From NCBI GenBank assembly GCA_041485125.1, contig JBGPIT010000003.1, forward strand, positions 1 through 46,221: a stretch of DNA of 46,221 nt, given 5' to 3'. The first letter of the stretch is position 1. Each line of letters begins with the position of its first letter. The stretch is from JBGPIT01 sp041485125 (GTDB lineage: Bacteria > Desulfobacterota > Binatia > UTPRO1). Position numbers and translations under genes: made by a program. Shown one piece after another: positions 25,670-34,067 of the stretch. Under the pieces are notes generated by a model that searched no databases, was not told where the DNA came from, and saw nothing but the letters and a program-made list of their open reading frames with translations.

Positions 25670-28099
25670 ATGAACAGACGGTTCTCGATCGAGTCAGCGG
25701 CGCGGCGTCTCCCGCGCCGCCGACTCGTACCGCTCCTCGCCGCCGTCGTGGTGGTGGCGATGGCGTGGTCGCCGGTCGCGGCCTTGCCGTACCCGACGAC
25801 GCGCGAGGACTTCCGTCTGCCGGGAACGCAGCCTCTCACCGTCACCGATCCATTCGCGCTGCCGAGCGCGTGCTCACCGTGTCATAGCAACTACGGCCAG
25901 CCGTCGGTCGAGCCCTTTCGTAACTGGAAGGGCTCGATGATGGCGCATTCCGGCCGCGATCCGCTGATGCTGGCGGCGCTCGCGGTCGCCAACCAAGACC
26001 TGGAGCACTCCGGCGAGACCTGCCTGCGCTGTCACATGCCGAAAGGGTGGCTCGAGGGCCGCTCGACGCCCGAGGACGGCACCGCCATCAACGCCGGCGA
26101 CCGCGAAGGCGTGCAGTGCACCATCTGCCACCGCCTGGTCGATCCGTTCGCCGCTCCCGAGAACCCTCCACAAGATGGTCCGATTCTCGCCGGCCTCTCG
26201 CAGCCGGTGCCGATCCTGAGCTCGGCGATGATGGTCGTCGATCCGCTCGACCGGCTGCGCGGGCCGTTCGACATCGTCGCCGACCTCGGCAGCGATCCGC
26301 ATGCCCCGACGCGTCCGACGCTGGTCTCGCCGTTCCACGAGAGCGCCGAGCTCTGCGGCGTCTGCCACAACGTCGGCAACCCGGCGTTCACCCGCAACAT
26401 GTCGGGGGAGTACGATCTGAACGCGCTCGACACTCCCGGCGATCCGACGCTCGCCTTCCCGGAGCAGTCGACCTACGACGAGTGGGCGGCCAGCACCTAC
26501 GCGGCGACCGGCGTGCTCGCGCCGCAGTTCGGTCGCAACCAGAGCGTCGTCTCGACTTGCCAGAGCTGCCACATGCCCGACGTGTCGGGCCGCGACGCGA
26601 ACGGCGGCGTGACGCGTGACGATGTCCCGCTCCACGAGTTCGTCGGCGGCAACGCGTTCATTCCGAAGATCCTGCCCTTTCACCCGGCCTTCGGCGCCGA
26701 GGTCGACGCGAGCCTGCTGGCGAGCACCGTCGACAAGGCCACCGCGATGCTCCGCCGCGCCGCGAAGCTGAGCCTCGACCTCGCCGGCGGGACGCTCACC
26801 GTCCGCGTCACCAACGAGAGCGGCCACAAGCTCCCGACCGGCTATCCGGACGGCCGGCGCATGTGGCTGCACGTCCGCGCCTTCGACATGAACCGCGCCG
26901 TGGTCTTCGAGTCCGGCCGCTACGTCTTCTCGACCGCCGACCTCGTCGGCTACGGGGCCGCACCGATGGACCCGGGCTACGATCCGTATCTGCACGTGTG
27001 GGAAGCGGTGTACAGCATCAGCCCCGCGCTCGCCGTCACTCTCGGAGTCGCGCCGGGTTCGAGCCAGCATCTCGTGCTCAACAACGTGCGCGAGAAGGAC
27101 AACCGCATTCCGCCGCTCGGCTTCACCAACGCCGCCTACGAGGCGTTCGACGGCGAGCCGGTCGGCGCGAGCTACGCCGACGGCCAGAACTTCGACGAGG
27201 TCGCGTATCCGGTCGGGGCGAACGCGGTGCAGGCCGAGGTCACGCTCTACTACCAGACCGCGTCGCGGGAGTACGTCGACTTCCTGCGCGACGAGAACCT
27301 CACCAACGCCGCCGGCAACATCCTGCACGACCTCTGGGAGGATCACGACAAGTCGACGCCGATCGCGATGGCGCAGGGCTTCTTCGAGGCCGACCGCAGC
27401 GTCGTCAACAACTGCCACAAGACGATCGCGCAGGAAGAGGACCGCTTCGCCAAGAAGTACATGAAGGAGTGGGACAAGTGCTTCGCGACCCGCGTGCGGG
27501 GCCTGACCTGCGACGCGACCGGCCGCGATGCGCGCATCGCCGCCGCGGAGGCGAAGCTGCGCAGCAAGATCGGCGGACCGAAAGACCGCCGCTGTGCCGG
27601 TGCGAACCTGACCCCGGTCACGCTCGGTCACGGCACCTCGTGCCCGGTACCGTGCGCGAGCATCGTCCTCTTCGACATGACCGACCTGGCGTCGTGCTCG
27701 GTCTGCATGACGACGGCACTCGGCGACGCCGCGCTCGACGCCGCCTACGGTGCCGATCCGCCGGCGCTTCCCGCTCCGCTGCCTGCCGGCGCGCGCTCTT
27801 GCCAGAGCAAGCTCGCGAAGGCCGCGACCGGCCTCGCAACCGAATGGACGCGTGCGCTCGGCCGCTGCGAGCAACAGAACCTCGCGAGCGGCGGACCGCC
27901 CGCAAGCTGCGTCCTCGATCCGGAGGGCGCGATCGCGCGCGCGCAAGCGAAGGCGGGAAGCAAGGTCGCGAGCTGCGGCGCTTTCTCGGGGCTCGCCGGA
28001 TGTGGCGCCGCGGGCGCGCTGCCGGCCGTCCAACAGTGCGTGAACGACGCGTTCACCACCGTCGCGCCCGACTACACGCGCGTGGCGTATCCGAGGTGA
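25670..28099 (+). CDS. secreted pentaheme cytochrome c with C-terminal Cys-rich module
   Basis: An 809-residue exported protein with a basic N-terminus and hydrophobic signal segment (about 17-38). Five heme c motifs: CSPCH 68-72, CLRCH 118-122, CTICH 150-154, CGVCH 229-233 and CQSCH 297-301. A beta-rich domain follows (about 335-570; contains NESGHKLPTGYPDGRRMW), seen in other multiheme cytochromes. The last 228 residues (from C582) form two Cys/Lys-rich half-modules (C582 to C604 and C711 to C733, each C-x21-C), also containing KDRRC and CSVC. Electron transfer at the cell surface or in the periplasm is the likely role; partner and substrate are unknown. The ATG at 25670 has GAGGTGAGG upstream; open frame upstream of it overlaps the previous gene and is rejected. 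It is 2 bp from the next gene. Confidence 0.88.
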   Translation: MNRRFSIESAARRLPRRRLVPLLAAVVVVAMAWSPVAALPYPTTREDFRLPGTQPLTVTDPFALPSACSPCHSNYGQPSVEPFRNWKGSMMAHSGRDPLMLAALAVANQDLEHSGETCLRCHMPKGWLEGRSTPEDGTAINAGDREGVQCTICHRLVDPFAAPENPPQDGPILAGLSQPVPILSSAMMVVDPLDRLRGPFDIVADLGSDPHAPTRPTLVSPFHESAELCGVCHNVGNPAFTRNMSGEYDLNALDTPGDPTLAFPEQSTYDEWAASTYAATGVLAPQFGRNQSVVSTCQSCHMPDVSGRDANGGVTRDDVPLHEFVGGNAFIPKILPFHPAFGAEVDASLLASTVDKATAMLRRAAKLSLDLAGGTLTVRVTNESGHKLPTGYPDGRRMWLHVRAFDMNRAVVFESGRYVFSTADLVGYGAAPMDPGYDPYLHVWEAVYSISPALAVTLGVAPGSSQHLVLNNVREKDNRIPPLGFTNAAYEAFDGEPVGASYADGQNFDEVAYPVGANAVQAEVTLYYQTASREYVDFLRDENLTNAAGNILHDLWEDHDKSTPIAMAQGFFEADRSVVNNCHKTIAQEEDRFAKKYMKEWDKCFATRVRGLTCDATGRDARIAAAEAKLRSKIGGPKDRRCAGANLTPVTLGHGTSCPVPCASIVLFDMTDLASCSVCMTTALGDAALDAAYGADPPALPAPLPAGARSCQSKLAKAATGLATEWTRALGRCEQQNLASGGPPASCVLDPEGAIARAQAKAGSKVASCGAFSGLAGCGAAGALPAVQQCVNDAFTTVAPDYTRVAYPR

Positions 28100-28101
28100 C
28101 C

Positions 28102-29553
28102 ATGCGAGCGCGACTCCTCACGATCGTCGGCGTCCTCGGTCTCCTGATCGCGCGCGATGCATTCGCGCGCCCGACCTACTTCGCGGTCTTCACCGGCCGC
28201 TACGGTCTGACCAGCGACGATCGCACCTACGCGTGCGGCAACTGCCACTTCCGCTGGACCGGCACCGGCGCGCGCAACCCGTTCGGCACCGCGGTCGAGC
28301 AGCAGCTCTACGTCGGCAAGTCGATCAACCAAGCCCTGCAGGACATCGAGAACGACGACTCCGACGGCGACGGCTTCACCAACGTCGACGAGATCGTGAA
28401 CTTCAAGACGCTGCCCGGCTACTCGTGCGCCAACTTCCAGGACGCGGTCGGCGCGCCCGCCGACTACCACTCGTTCATCACGCCGATGGTCGCCTCGTGT
28501 CTCGAGCCGCTCGACATCCGGATCGCGCCGAGCCAGCTCGGCTTCCTCACCGACGCGGGCGTACCGGAAACCTTGCCGGTGACGGTCTTCAACAACGGCC
28601 AGGACGACCCGATCATCGTGAACGCGTACGGTCTCCTTCCCGGAGCGCATCCCGCCTTCAGCGTCAGCGGGCCGACGGCGCCGTTCGTGATTCCGGTCGG
28701 GCAGAGCGTCGTGCTGAACGTGACGTTTGCGCCGCCGGGAGGGGTCTTCGGGGCGGCGACCTTGCGGGTCTCATCCAACGATCCCGACGAGGCCGACATC
28801 GACGTGCCGATGAACGGCTTCGGCGTCGTCCACGTCCTCGCGCCGGCGGCGGCGCGCGCCGCGTGCCTGCGCGACCTCGACATCGCGTTCCGGCGTTACT
28901 CGAAGAAGCACCTCAAGGCATGGTCGGAGTGCTACCTCGACGAGGTCGCCGGGCTTGCGTGCGACTCCGGCCAGCGTGATCTCGTCATCCAGCAGGCGGC
29001 GCAGAAGCTGCGCGACGCGATCGGCGGCAGCAAAGACCGCCGCTGTACCGCCGCCGGCATCACCCCTTCGCTCCTCGGCTATCCGTCCACCTGCGGCGGC
29101 TCGTGCGGCTCGATCCAGGTGAACAGCATGGGGCGTCTCGTCGACTGCGTCGTCTGCCGCGAGGACGAGGGCATGGCGGACATGCTGCGCGCCGGCATCG
29201 GCACCGCGCCCCCCGACCTGCCGCCGAACACCGTCGGCTCCGCGCGCGCGCGAGCCTGCCAGAAGCAGATCCTCGGTGCGGCGCAGAAGGGCATCGCCGC
29301 GCTCGTGAAGACCCTCGCCCGCTGCGAGATCGCCAACGTGACCGCGTCGACGCCGGTCGATTGCGCGACGACACTGGCGTCGCAGGTCGCCGTCATCAAG
29401 GGCAAAGCGGACGCGCCGCTCGCCTCGTGCGGCGACACCTCGGGCCTCGACGCGTGTCCCTTCGAGCCGCCGAACGATCCGACCTGTCTCGGGCAGAGCG
29501 TCGAGTCGGTCGGCTCGAGCCTGGTCGACGCGACCGTCGGTTTCAACGACTGA
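28102..29553 (+). CDS. secreted monoheme / Ca-loop / Ig-like protein with Cys-rich module
   Basis: A 483-residue exported protein: signal peptide (1-22, ends DAFA), one heme motif CGNCH (45-49), a calcium-loop segment DSDGDGFTNVDEI (about 87-99, dockerin or thrombospondin-3-like), an Ig-like HYDIN/ASPM-type beta-sandwich (about 140-240; FVIPVGQSVVLNVTFAPP, LRVSSNDPDEADI), and two C-terminal Cys/Lys-rich half-modules (C255 to C277 and C386 to C408, each C-x21-C, with KDRRC and CVVC). The module is 229 residues, almost exactly the length in the upstream cytochrome. GAGGTG precedes the ATG, and the previous stop lies 2 bp away, so the pair is tightly coupled. Function is unknown; a scaffold or redox relay at the cell surface is an inference. 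Confidence 0.85.
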   Translation: MRARLLTIVGVLGLLIARDAFARPTYFAVFTGRYGLTSDDRTYACGNCHFRWTGTGARNPFGTAVEQQLYVGKSINQALQDIENDDSDGDGFTNVDEIVNFKTLPGYSCANFQDAVGAPADYHSFITPMVASCLEPLDIRIAPSQLGFLTDAGVPETLPVTVFNNGQDDPIIVNAYGLLPGAHPAFSVSGPTAPFVIPVGQSVVLNVTFAPPGGVFGAATLRVSSNDPDEADIDVPMNGFGVVHVLAPAAARAACLRDLDIAFRRYSKKHLKAWSECYLDEVAGLACDSGQRDLVIQQAAQKLRDAIGGSKDRRCTAAGITPSLLGYPSTCGGSCGSIQVNSMGRLVDCVVCREDEGMADMLRAGIGTAPPDLPPNTVGSARARACQKQILGAAQKGIAALVKTLARCEIANVTASTPVDCATTLASQVAVIKGKADAPLASCGDTSGLDACPFEPPNDPTCLGQSVESVGSSLVDATVGFND

Positions 29554-29557
29554 CGGC

Positions 29558-29603
29558 CGCGATCCGGATCGCGTCGCCTCGGGCGACGGTCGGCGTCGAC
29601 GCC
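29558..29603. terminator. three adjacent perfect palindromes in a convergent gap
   Basis: CGCGATCCGGATCGCG (29558-29573, 16 bp), a 7-bp stem with a 3-base loop (CGTCGCC at 29572-29578 with GGCGACG at 29582-29588), and GGCGTCGACGCC (29592-29603) stand one after another in the 74-bp space between the convergent secreted gene and thiE. They could be bidirectional terminators in GC-rich DNA, though no T-tract follows. They might instead be a protein-binding site. Confidence 0.5.
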
Positions 29604-29627
29604 TGACGACGGTCGCGGGCGGCGATG

Positions 29628-30251
29628 TTACGCGACCGCGTCGAGCGCGTGAGCGAGTGCCCGCGCCGCGAGCGCGGCGTCGGGCGCCTCGAGGATCGCG
29701 CGCACGACGGCGATGCCGTCCGCGCCGGCGCGTCGAACCGCACCGGCCTGCGCCCCGTCGATGCCGCCGATCGCGATGACCGGCACGGTCGAGCGGGCGG
29801 CGCGAATCACGTCGGCGCCGAGCGGCGCGCCATAGCCGTGTTTCGACGGCGTCGCGAAGATCGGCCCGAGGATCACGTAGTCGGCGCCGGCCGCAGCCGC
29901 CGCGCGCGCCTCGTCGGCGCCGTGCGTCGAGCGGCCGACGAGGAGCCGGTCGCGGACGAGCGCGCGCGCGTGCACGATCGTGAGCCCGGCGGCGGGGAGA
30001 TGCACGCCGTCGGCGTCCGCCACGATCGCGACGTCGGTGCGGTCGTTCACGAGCAGCGCCGCGCCGTACGCGCTGGTGAGCGCCCGGAGCGTCCGCGCGG
30101 CCGCGAGCAGCGCGCCGCCGTCGGCATCGCGGTCGCGCAGCTGCACCGCATCGACGCCGCCGGCGAGCGCGGCCGCGATCACATCCGCGCGCCGCGCGAC
30201 GTCGCCGGTGGCGACGACGAGCATGCAGCGGAACGCCGCGCGGCGGGTCAC
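29628..30251 (-). CDS. thiE: thiamine-phosphate synthase
   Basis: Joins the thiazole phosphate and the pyrimidine diphosphate to thiamine phosphate. The 207-residue TIM-barrel shows QLRDRD near 40, LLVNDRTDVAIVADADGVHL with the conserved Asp pair near 75, GRSTH near 106, GADYVILGPIFATPSK near 125 and the phosphate loop IAIGGID near 160. The GTG start overlaps the thiG stop (GTGA), indicating translational coupling. Last gene of thiS-thiG-thiE. Confidence 0.93.
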   Translation of the reverse strand: MTRRAAFRCMLVVATGDVARRADVIAAALAGGVDAVQLRDRDADGGALLAAARTLRALTSAYGAALLVNDRTDVAIVADADGVHLPAAGLTIVHARALVRDRLLVGRSTHGADEARAAAAAGADYVILGPIFATPSKHGYGAPLGADVIRAARSTVPVIAIGGIDGAQAGAVRRAGADGIAVVRAILEAPDAALAARALAHALDAVA

Positions 30252-31021
30252 TCGATCAGGCCGCGGAGCGGGCTCGACGCGGTGGCGTAGAGCTTGCGCG
30301 GGATGCGTCCCGCCTTGAACGCTTTGCGTCCCGCCTCGACCGCGAGCCGCATCGCGTCCGCCATCAGCAGCGGATCGGCCGCGCCGGCGATCGCCGTGTT
30401 CATCAAGACCGCGTCGCAGCCGAGCTCGAGCGCGGCCGCCGCGTCCGACGCGGTGCCGACGCCGGCGTCGACGATCACCGGCACCTGGCTCTGCTCGAGG
30501 ATGATCGCGATGTTGTAGGGATTGCGGATGCCGAGACCGGAGCCGATCGGCGCCGCGAGCGGCATCACCGCGGCGCAGCCCATCTCCGCGAGACGCTTGC
30601 AGGCGACCGGATCGTCGGTGACGTAGGGCAGCACCTGGAAACCTTCGGCGAGCAGCTGGCGCGCCGCCTCGATCGTCGCCGGCACGTCCGGGAAGAGCGT
30701 GCGCTCGTCGCCGATCACCTCGAGCTTCACCAGGGTGCCGATGCCGGCCTCGCGCGCGAGCCGGCAGGTGCGCACCGCCTCCTCGGCGGTGTAGCAGCCG
30801 GCGGTGTTGGGGAGAATCGTGTAGCGCGTGGGGTCGACGTAATCGAGCAGGTTCTCGGCGTGCGGGTCGGTGATGTTGACGCGGCGGACGGCGACGGTGA
30901 CGATCTCCGCGCCGGAGCGCTCGATCGCCTGCTTGGTCTCACGGAAGTCGCGATACTTGCCGGTGCCGACGATCAGGCGCGAGGTGTACGAGCGGCCGGC
31001 AAGGACGAATGGATCGTGCAC
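30248..31021 (-). CDS. thiG: thiazole synthase
   Basis: Forms the thiazole ring from 1-deoxyxylulose 5-phosphate, dehydroglycine and the thiocarboxylated ThiS. The 257-residue TIM-barrel has SRLIVGTGKYRDF near the N-terminus, VRRVNITDP, the Schiff-base Lys in TLVKLEVIGD, and the phosphate-binding VDAGVGTASDAA. The GTG start at 31021 has GGAG about nine bases upstream; the longer open frame to 31219 overlaps thiS and is rejected. Sits 25 bp after thiS and overlaps thiE by 4 bp. Confidence 0.95.
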   Translation of the reverse strand: MHDPFVLAGRSYTSRLIVGTGKYRDFRETKQAIERSGAEIVTVAVRRVNITDPHAENLLDYVDPTRYTILPNTAGCYTAEEAVRTCRLAREAGIGTLVKLEVIGDERTLFPDVPATIEAARQLLAEGFQVLPYVTDDPVACKRLAEMGCAAVMPLAAPIGSGLGIRNPYNIAIILEQSQVPVIVDAGVGTASDAAAALELGCDAVLMNTAIAGAADPLLMADAMRLAVEAGRKAFKAGRIPRKLYATASSPLRGLIE

Positions 31022-31046
31022 GGCACTGGCTCCAGTTCCGAGCGGC

Positions 31047-31247
31047 TCAGCCGCCGCCCACGAAATTGACGATCTCGACGCGATCACCCGCTGCCAGGCG
31101 CCGCTCTGCGAAGGCCGCGCGCGGCACCACTTCCTCGTTGATCTCGACGGCGACGCGGCCGGCTCGCACGTCGAGCACGAGCAACAGATCCGCGACGCTC
31201 GCGGCGTCGGCGACGTCACGCGTCTCGCCGTTCACGACCAACGTCAT
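31047..31247 (-). CDS. thiS: sulfur carrier protein ThiS
   Basis: A 66-residue ubiquitin-like sulfur carrier ending in GGG, which is thiocarboxylated at its C-terminus to donate sulfur to ThiG. The start and end motifs (MTLVVNGE, VEIVNFVGGG) are typical. First gene of the thiS-thiG-thiE run; only about 80 bp separate it from the divergent alr gene and I see no TPP riboswitch in that space. thiF, thiH/thiO and thiC are not in the window. Confidence 0.93.
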   Translation of the reverse strand: MTLVVNGETRDVADAASVADLLLVLDVRAGRVAVEINEEVVPRAAFAERRLAAGDRVEIVNFVGGG

Positions 31248-31328
31248 CGCAAAAACGCTACCCGCTTCGATTCGGCTTTACAACCGCGGACCCGTGCGTT
31301 ACGCGTGCCCGTTCCCGCATCGCGGTCC

Positions 31329-32444
31329 ATGACGCACGATCCTCAGGCGCGACCCACCATCGTCGAGATCGACGGACGCGCGCTGGCGCGCAACTTCGGT
31401 GAGATCGCCCGCATCGCCGGCGGCGCCGCCGCGGTGCTGCCGGTCGTGAAGTCGAACGCGTACGGGCACGGCCTGGTCGCGGTCGCCCGCGCGTTGCAAG
31501 CGGCCGGCGCCGAGCGCTTCGCGGTCGCGACCGCCGACGAGGGGGCAGAGCTGCGTGCCGCCGGCGTGCGCGGCACGATCGTGGTGCTCGGCGGCGTCTA
31601 TCGTGACGACCACGTCCACGTCGTCGACGACCAGCTGACCGCGGTGGTGTGGGATGCCGCGACCGCGACGGATCTCGCCTCGGTCGCGCGTGCGCGCGGA
31701 CGGGCGGTTGCCGTCCATCTGAAGATCGACACCGGCATGAGCCGGCTCGGCGTCGACGCCGACGCGGCCCCCGACATGCTCGCGAGCCTGCGACGGATCC
31801 CCGGTCTCACGCTCGAGGGCGTGCTGACGCACTTCTGCAACGCCGAGAGCGTCGGCGGTCCCGAGACCGCGCGGCAGCTGGAACGCTTCGGCGCGCTCAT
31901 CGCGACGCTCGCTCGCGCCGGGATGCGGCCGCCGGTCGTGCACGCCGCAAACAGCGCCGCGACCTTGAGCGAGCCCGCGGCTCGCTTCGACTGGGTGCGA
32001 CCCGGCCTTGCGCTCTACGGTGTCTACCCCTCGGCCACGACGCGTACGCAGGCGGCGCTCGTGCCGGTCATGCGCTTCGTCACCCGCATCGTCGCGCTGC
32101 GCGCGGTTCCGGCCGGGACCGGCGTCAGCTATGGATCGACCTTCGTCACGACGCGCCCGAGCCGGATCGCGACCTTGCCGGTCGGCTACGCCGACGGCTA
32201 TCCCCGCGTGCTTTCGAACCGTGGCGTCGTAGTGGTCCGTGGCGAGCGTGTGCCGGTTGCGGGTCGCGTCTGCATGGACCAAACGATGATCGACGTGACG
32301 GCGATCCGCGACGTCGCCGTCGGCGACGAGGTCGAGCTGTGGGGCGGCGCGCTGCCGGTCGATGAGGTCGCCGCAACCGCCGGCACGATCGCGTACGAGC
32401 TGTTGGCGCGGGTCGGACCTCGCGTGCGGCGCGTGGTACGGTAG
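31329..32444 (+). CDS. alr: alanine racemase
   Basis: Pyridoxal-phosphate enzyme making D-alanine for peptidoglycan. The 371-residue product has the PLP-binding Lys41 in VVKSNAYGHG, the fold type III barrel, and the C-terminal domain with the catalytic Tyr268 in GVSYGSTF. CMDQTMIDVT near 320 is typical. Starts at ATG 31329; the longer open frame from 30870 overlaps the thi genes and is rejected. It runs 11 bp ahead of purH. Confidence 0.95.
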   Translation: MTHDPQARPTIVEIDGRALARNFGEIARIAGGAAAVLPVVKSNAYGHGLVAVARALQAAGAERFAVATADEGAELRAAGVRGTIVVLGGVYRDDHVHVVDDQLTAVVWDAATATDLASVARARGRAVAVHLKIDTGMSRLGVDADAAPDMLASLRRIPGLTLEGVLTHFCNAESVGGPETARQLERFGALIATLARAGMRPPVVHAANSAATLSEPAARFDWVRPGLALYGVYPSATTRTQAALVPVMRFVTRIVALRAVPAGTGVSYGSTFVTTRPSRIATLPVGYADGYPRVLSNRGVVVVRGERVPVAGRVCMDQTMIDVTAIRDVAVGDEVELWGGALPVDEVAATAGTIAYELLARVGPRVRRVVR

Positions 32445-32455
32445 GAGAGCACGAG

Positions 32456-34063
32456 ATGGCACGCATCACACGGGCCTTGGTGAGCGTCAGTGACAAGCGC
32501 GGCTTGCAGGAGCTGGCACGCGTGCTCGCGACCGCCGGCGTGGAGATCCTCTCGACCGGCGGTACGGCGCGCGCGCTCGAGGATTGGGGAGTGCCGGTCA
32601 CGGCGGTGAGCGCGTACACCGGCTCCCCCGAGATCCTCGACGGCCGGGTGAAGACGCTGCACCCGAAAATCCACGGCGGCATCCTCGCCGTGCGCGACGA
32701 TCCCGGGCATCGCGAGCAGACCGCCAAGCACGGCATCGGTCCGATCGATCTCGTGGTGGTGAACCTGTATCCGTTCGAGACGGTGACGGCGCGGCGGGAG
32801 ACGAGCTTCGCGGAGGCGATCGAGAACATCGACATCGGCGGGCCGTCGATGGTGCGCTCGGCGGCGAAGAACCACAAGTACGTCACGGTGCTGGTCGATC
32901 CCGACGACTATCCGGTCGTTGCCGCCGAGATCGCGGATACCGGCGCGGTCTCGCCGGCGACCAACGCCCGCCTGGCGGCGAAAGCATTCGCGCTGACCGC
33001 GCGCTACGACGGCGCGATCGCCGACTACCTCGGCGCGATCGAGGCCGATGGCGGCTTCGCGCCGAGCGCGCGCCTCACGGGCACCAAGGTGCAAGACCTG
33101 CGCTACGGCGAGAACCCGCATCAGGCCGCCGCCTTCTACCGCGACGTCACGCCGAGCGCCGAGCCCGCGATCGCGGCCGCCCGCCAGCTGCAAGGGAAAG
33201 AGCTCTCGTACAACAACATCGTCGACGCCGACGCGGCGCTCGAGCTGGTGAAAGAGTTCGCGGCGCCGACCGCGGTCGCGATCAAGCACACCAATCCGTG
33301 CGGTGTCGGGACGGCGCCGGTGTTGGTCGAGGCGTTCCGCAAGGCCCGCGCCTCGGACCCGGTCTCGATCTTCGGCGGCATCGTCGCCTTCAACCGGCCG
33401 CTCGACGAGGCGACCGCCGCGGCGATGCAGGACCTCTTTCTCGAGGTGGTGATCGCACCGACCATCGAGCCCGCGGCGCTGGCGCTCTTCGGCGGCTCGA
33501 AGCGGCTCCAGCAGGTGCGCGTGCTGACGCTCGACCTTCCGCCCGGCACCGATCTCTTCGTGACGACGCGCGAGGCACGCGCGGGGTACGGCGGCCGGCG
33601 CCGCGATCTGAAGAAGGTCGTCGGCGGCTTCCTCGTGCAGGACGCCGACGTCGCCGAGATCGACGTCCGCGGCTGCACGGTTGCGACCGAGCGCCGGCCG
33701 ACGCCCGAGGAGCTCGCGGCGCTCGACTTCGCCTGGCGGATCGCCAAGCACGTCAAGTCGAACGCGATCGTGCTGGCGCGCGCCGACCAGGTGATCGGCG
33801 TCGGCGCCGGCCAGATGAGCCGGGTCGACTCGGCGCGGCTCGCGGTCATGCGCGCCGGCAATGCCGGTCTCGCGACCGCAGGGACGGTGGCCGCCTCGGA
33901 CGCCTTCTTTCCGTTCCGTGACGGCCTCGACGTGATCGCGCAGGCGGGCGTGTGCGCGGTGATCCAGCCCGGTGGCAGCATCCGCGACGCCGAGGTGATC
34001 GCCGCCGCCAACGAGCACGGGATCGCGATGATCCTCACCGGCCAGCGACACTTCCGGCACTAG
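32456..34063 (+). CDS. purH: bifunctional AICAR transformylase / IMP cyclohydrolase
   Basis: Performs the last two steps of IMP synthesis. The N-terminal IMP cyclohydrolase domain (about 1-150) has LVSVSDKRGL, STGGTARAL and GRVKTLHPKIHGGIL; the C-terminal transformylase domain has LRYGENPHQ and the catalytic AIKHTNPCGV. At 535 residues it is full length. Ribosome site GGAGAG precedes the ATG. Part of a purine run with purD and purE. Confidence 0.97.
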   Translation: MARITRALVSVSDKRGLQELARVLATAGVEILSTGGTARALEDWGVPVTAVSAYTGSPEILDGRVKTLHPKIHGGILAVRDDPGHREQTAKHGIGPIDLVVVNLYPFETVTARRETSFAEAIENIDIGGPSMVRSAAKNHKYVTVLVDPDDYPVVAAEIADTGAVSPATNARLAAKAFALTARYDGAIADYLGAIEADGGFAPSARLTGTKVQDLRYGENPHQAAAFYRDVTPSAEPAIAAARQLQGKELSYNNIVDADAALELVKEFAAPTAVAIKHTNPCGVGTAPVLVEAFRKARASDPVSIFGGIVAFNRPLDEATAAAMQDLFLEVVIAPTIEPAALALFGGSKRLQQVRVLTLDLPPGTDLFVTTREARAGYGGRRRDLKKVVGGFLVQDADVAEIDVRGCTVATERRPTPEELAALDFAWRIAKHVKSNAIVLARADQVIGVGAGQMSRVDSARLAVMRAGNAGLATAGTVAASDAFFPFRDGLDVIAQAGVCAVIQPGGSIRDAEVIAAANEHGIAMILTGQRHFRH

Positions 34064-34067
34064 CGCC

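Noticed and set aside
31248..31328. TPP riboswitch upstream of thiS
   Set aside because: Only about 80 bp of space, and none of the conserved TPP (CUGAGA-type) elements are seen.
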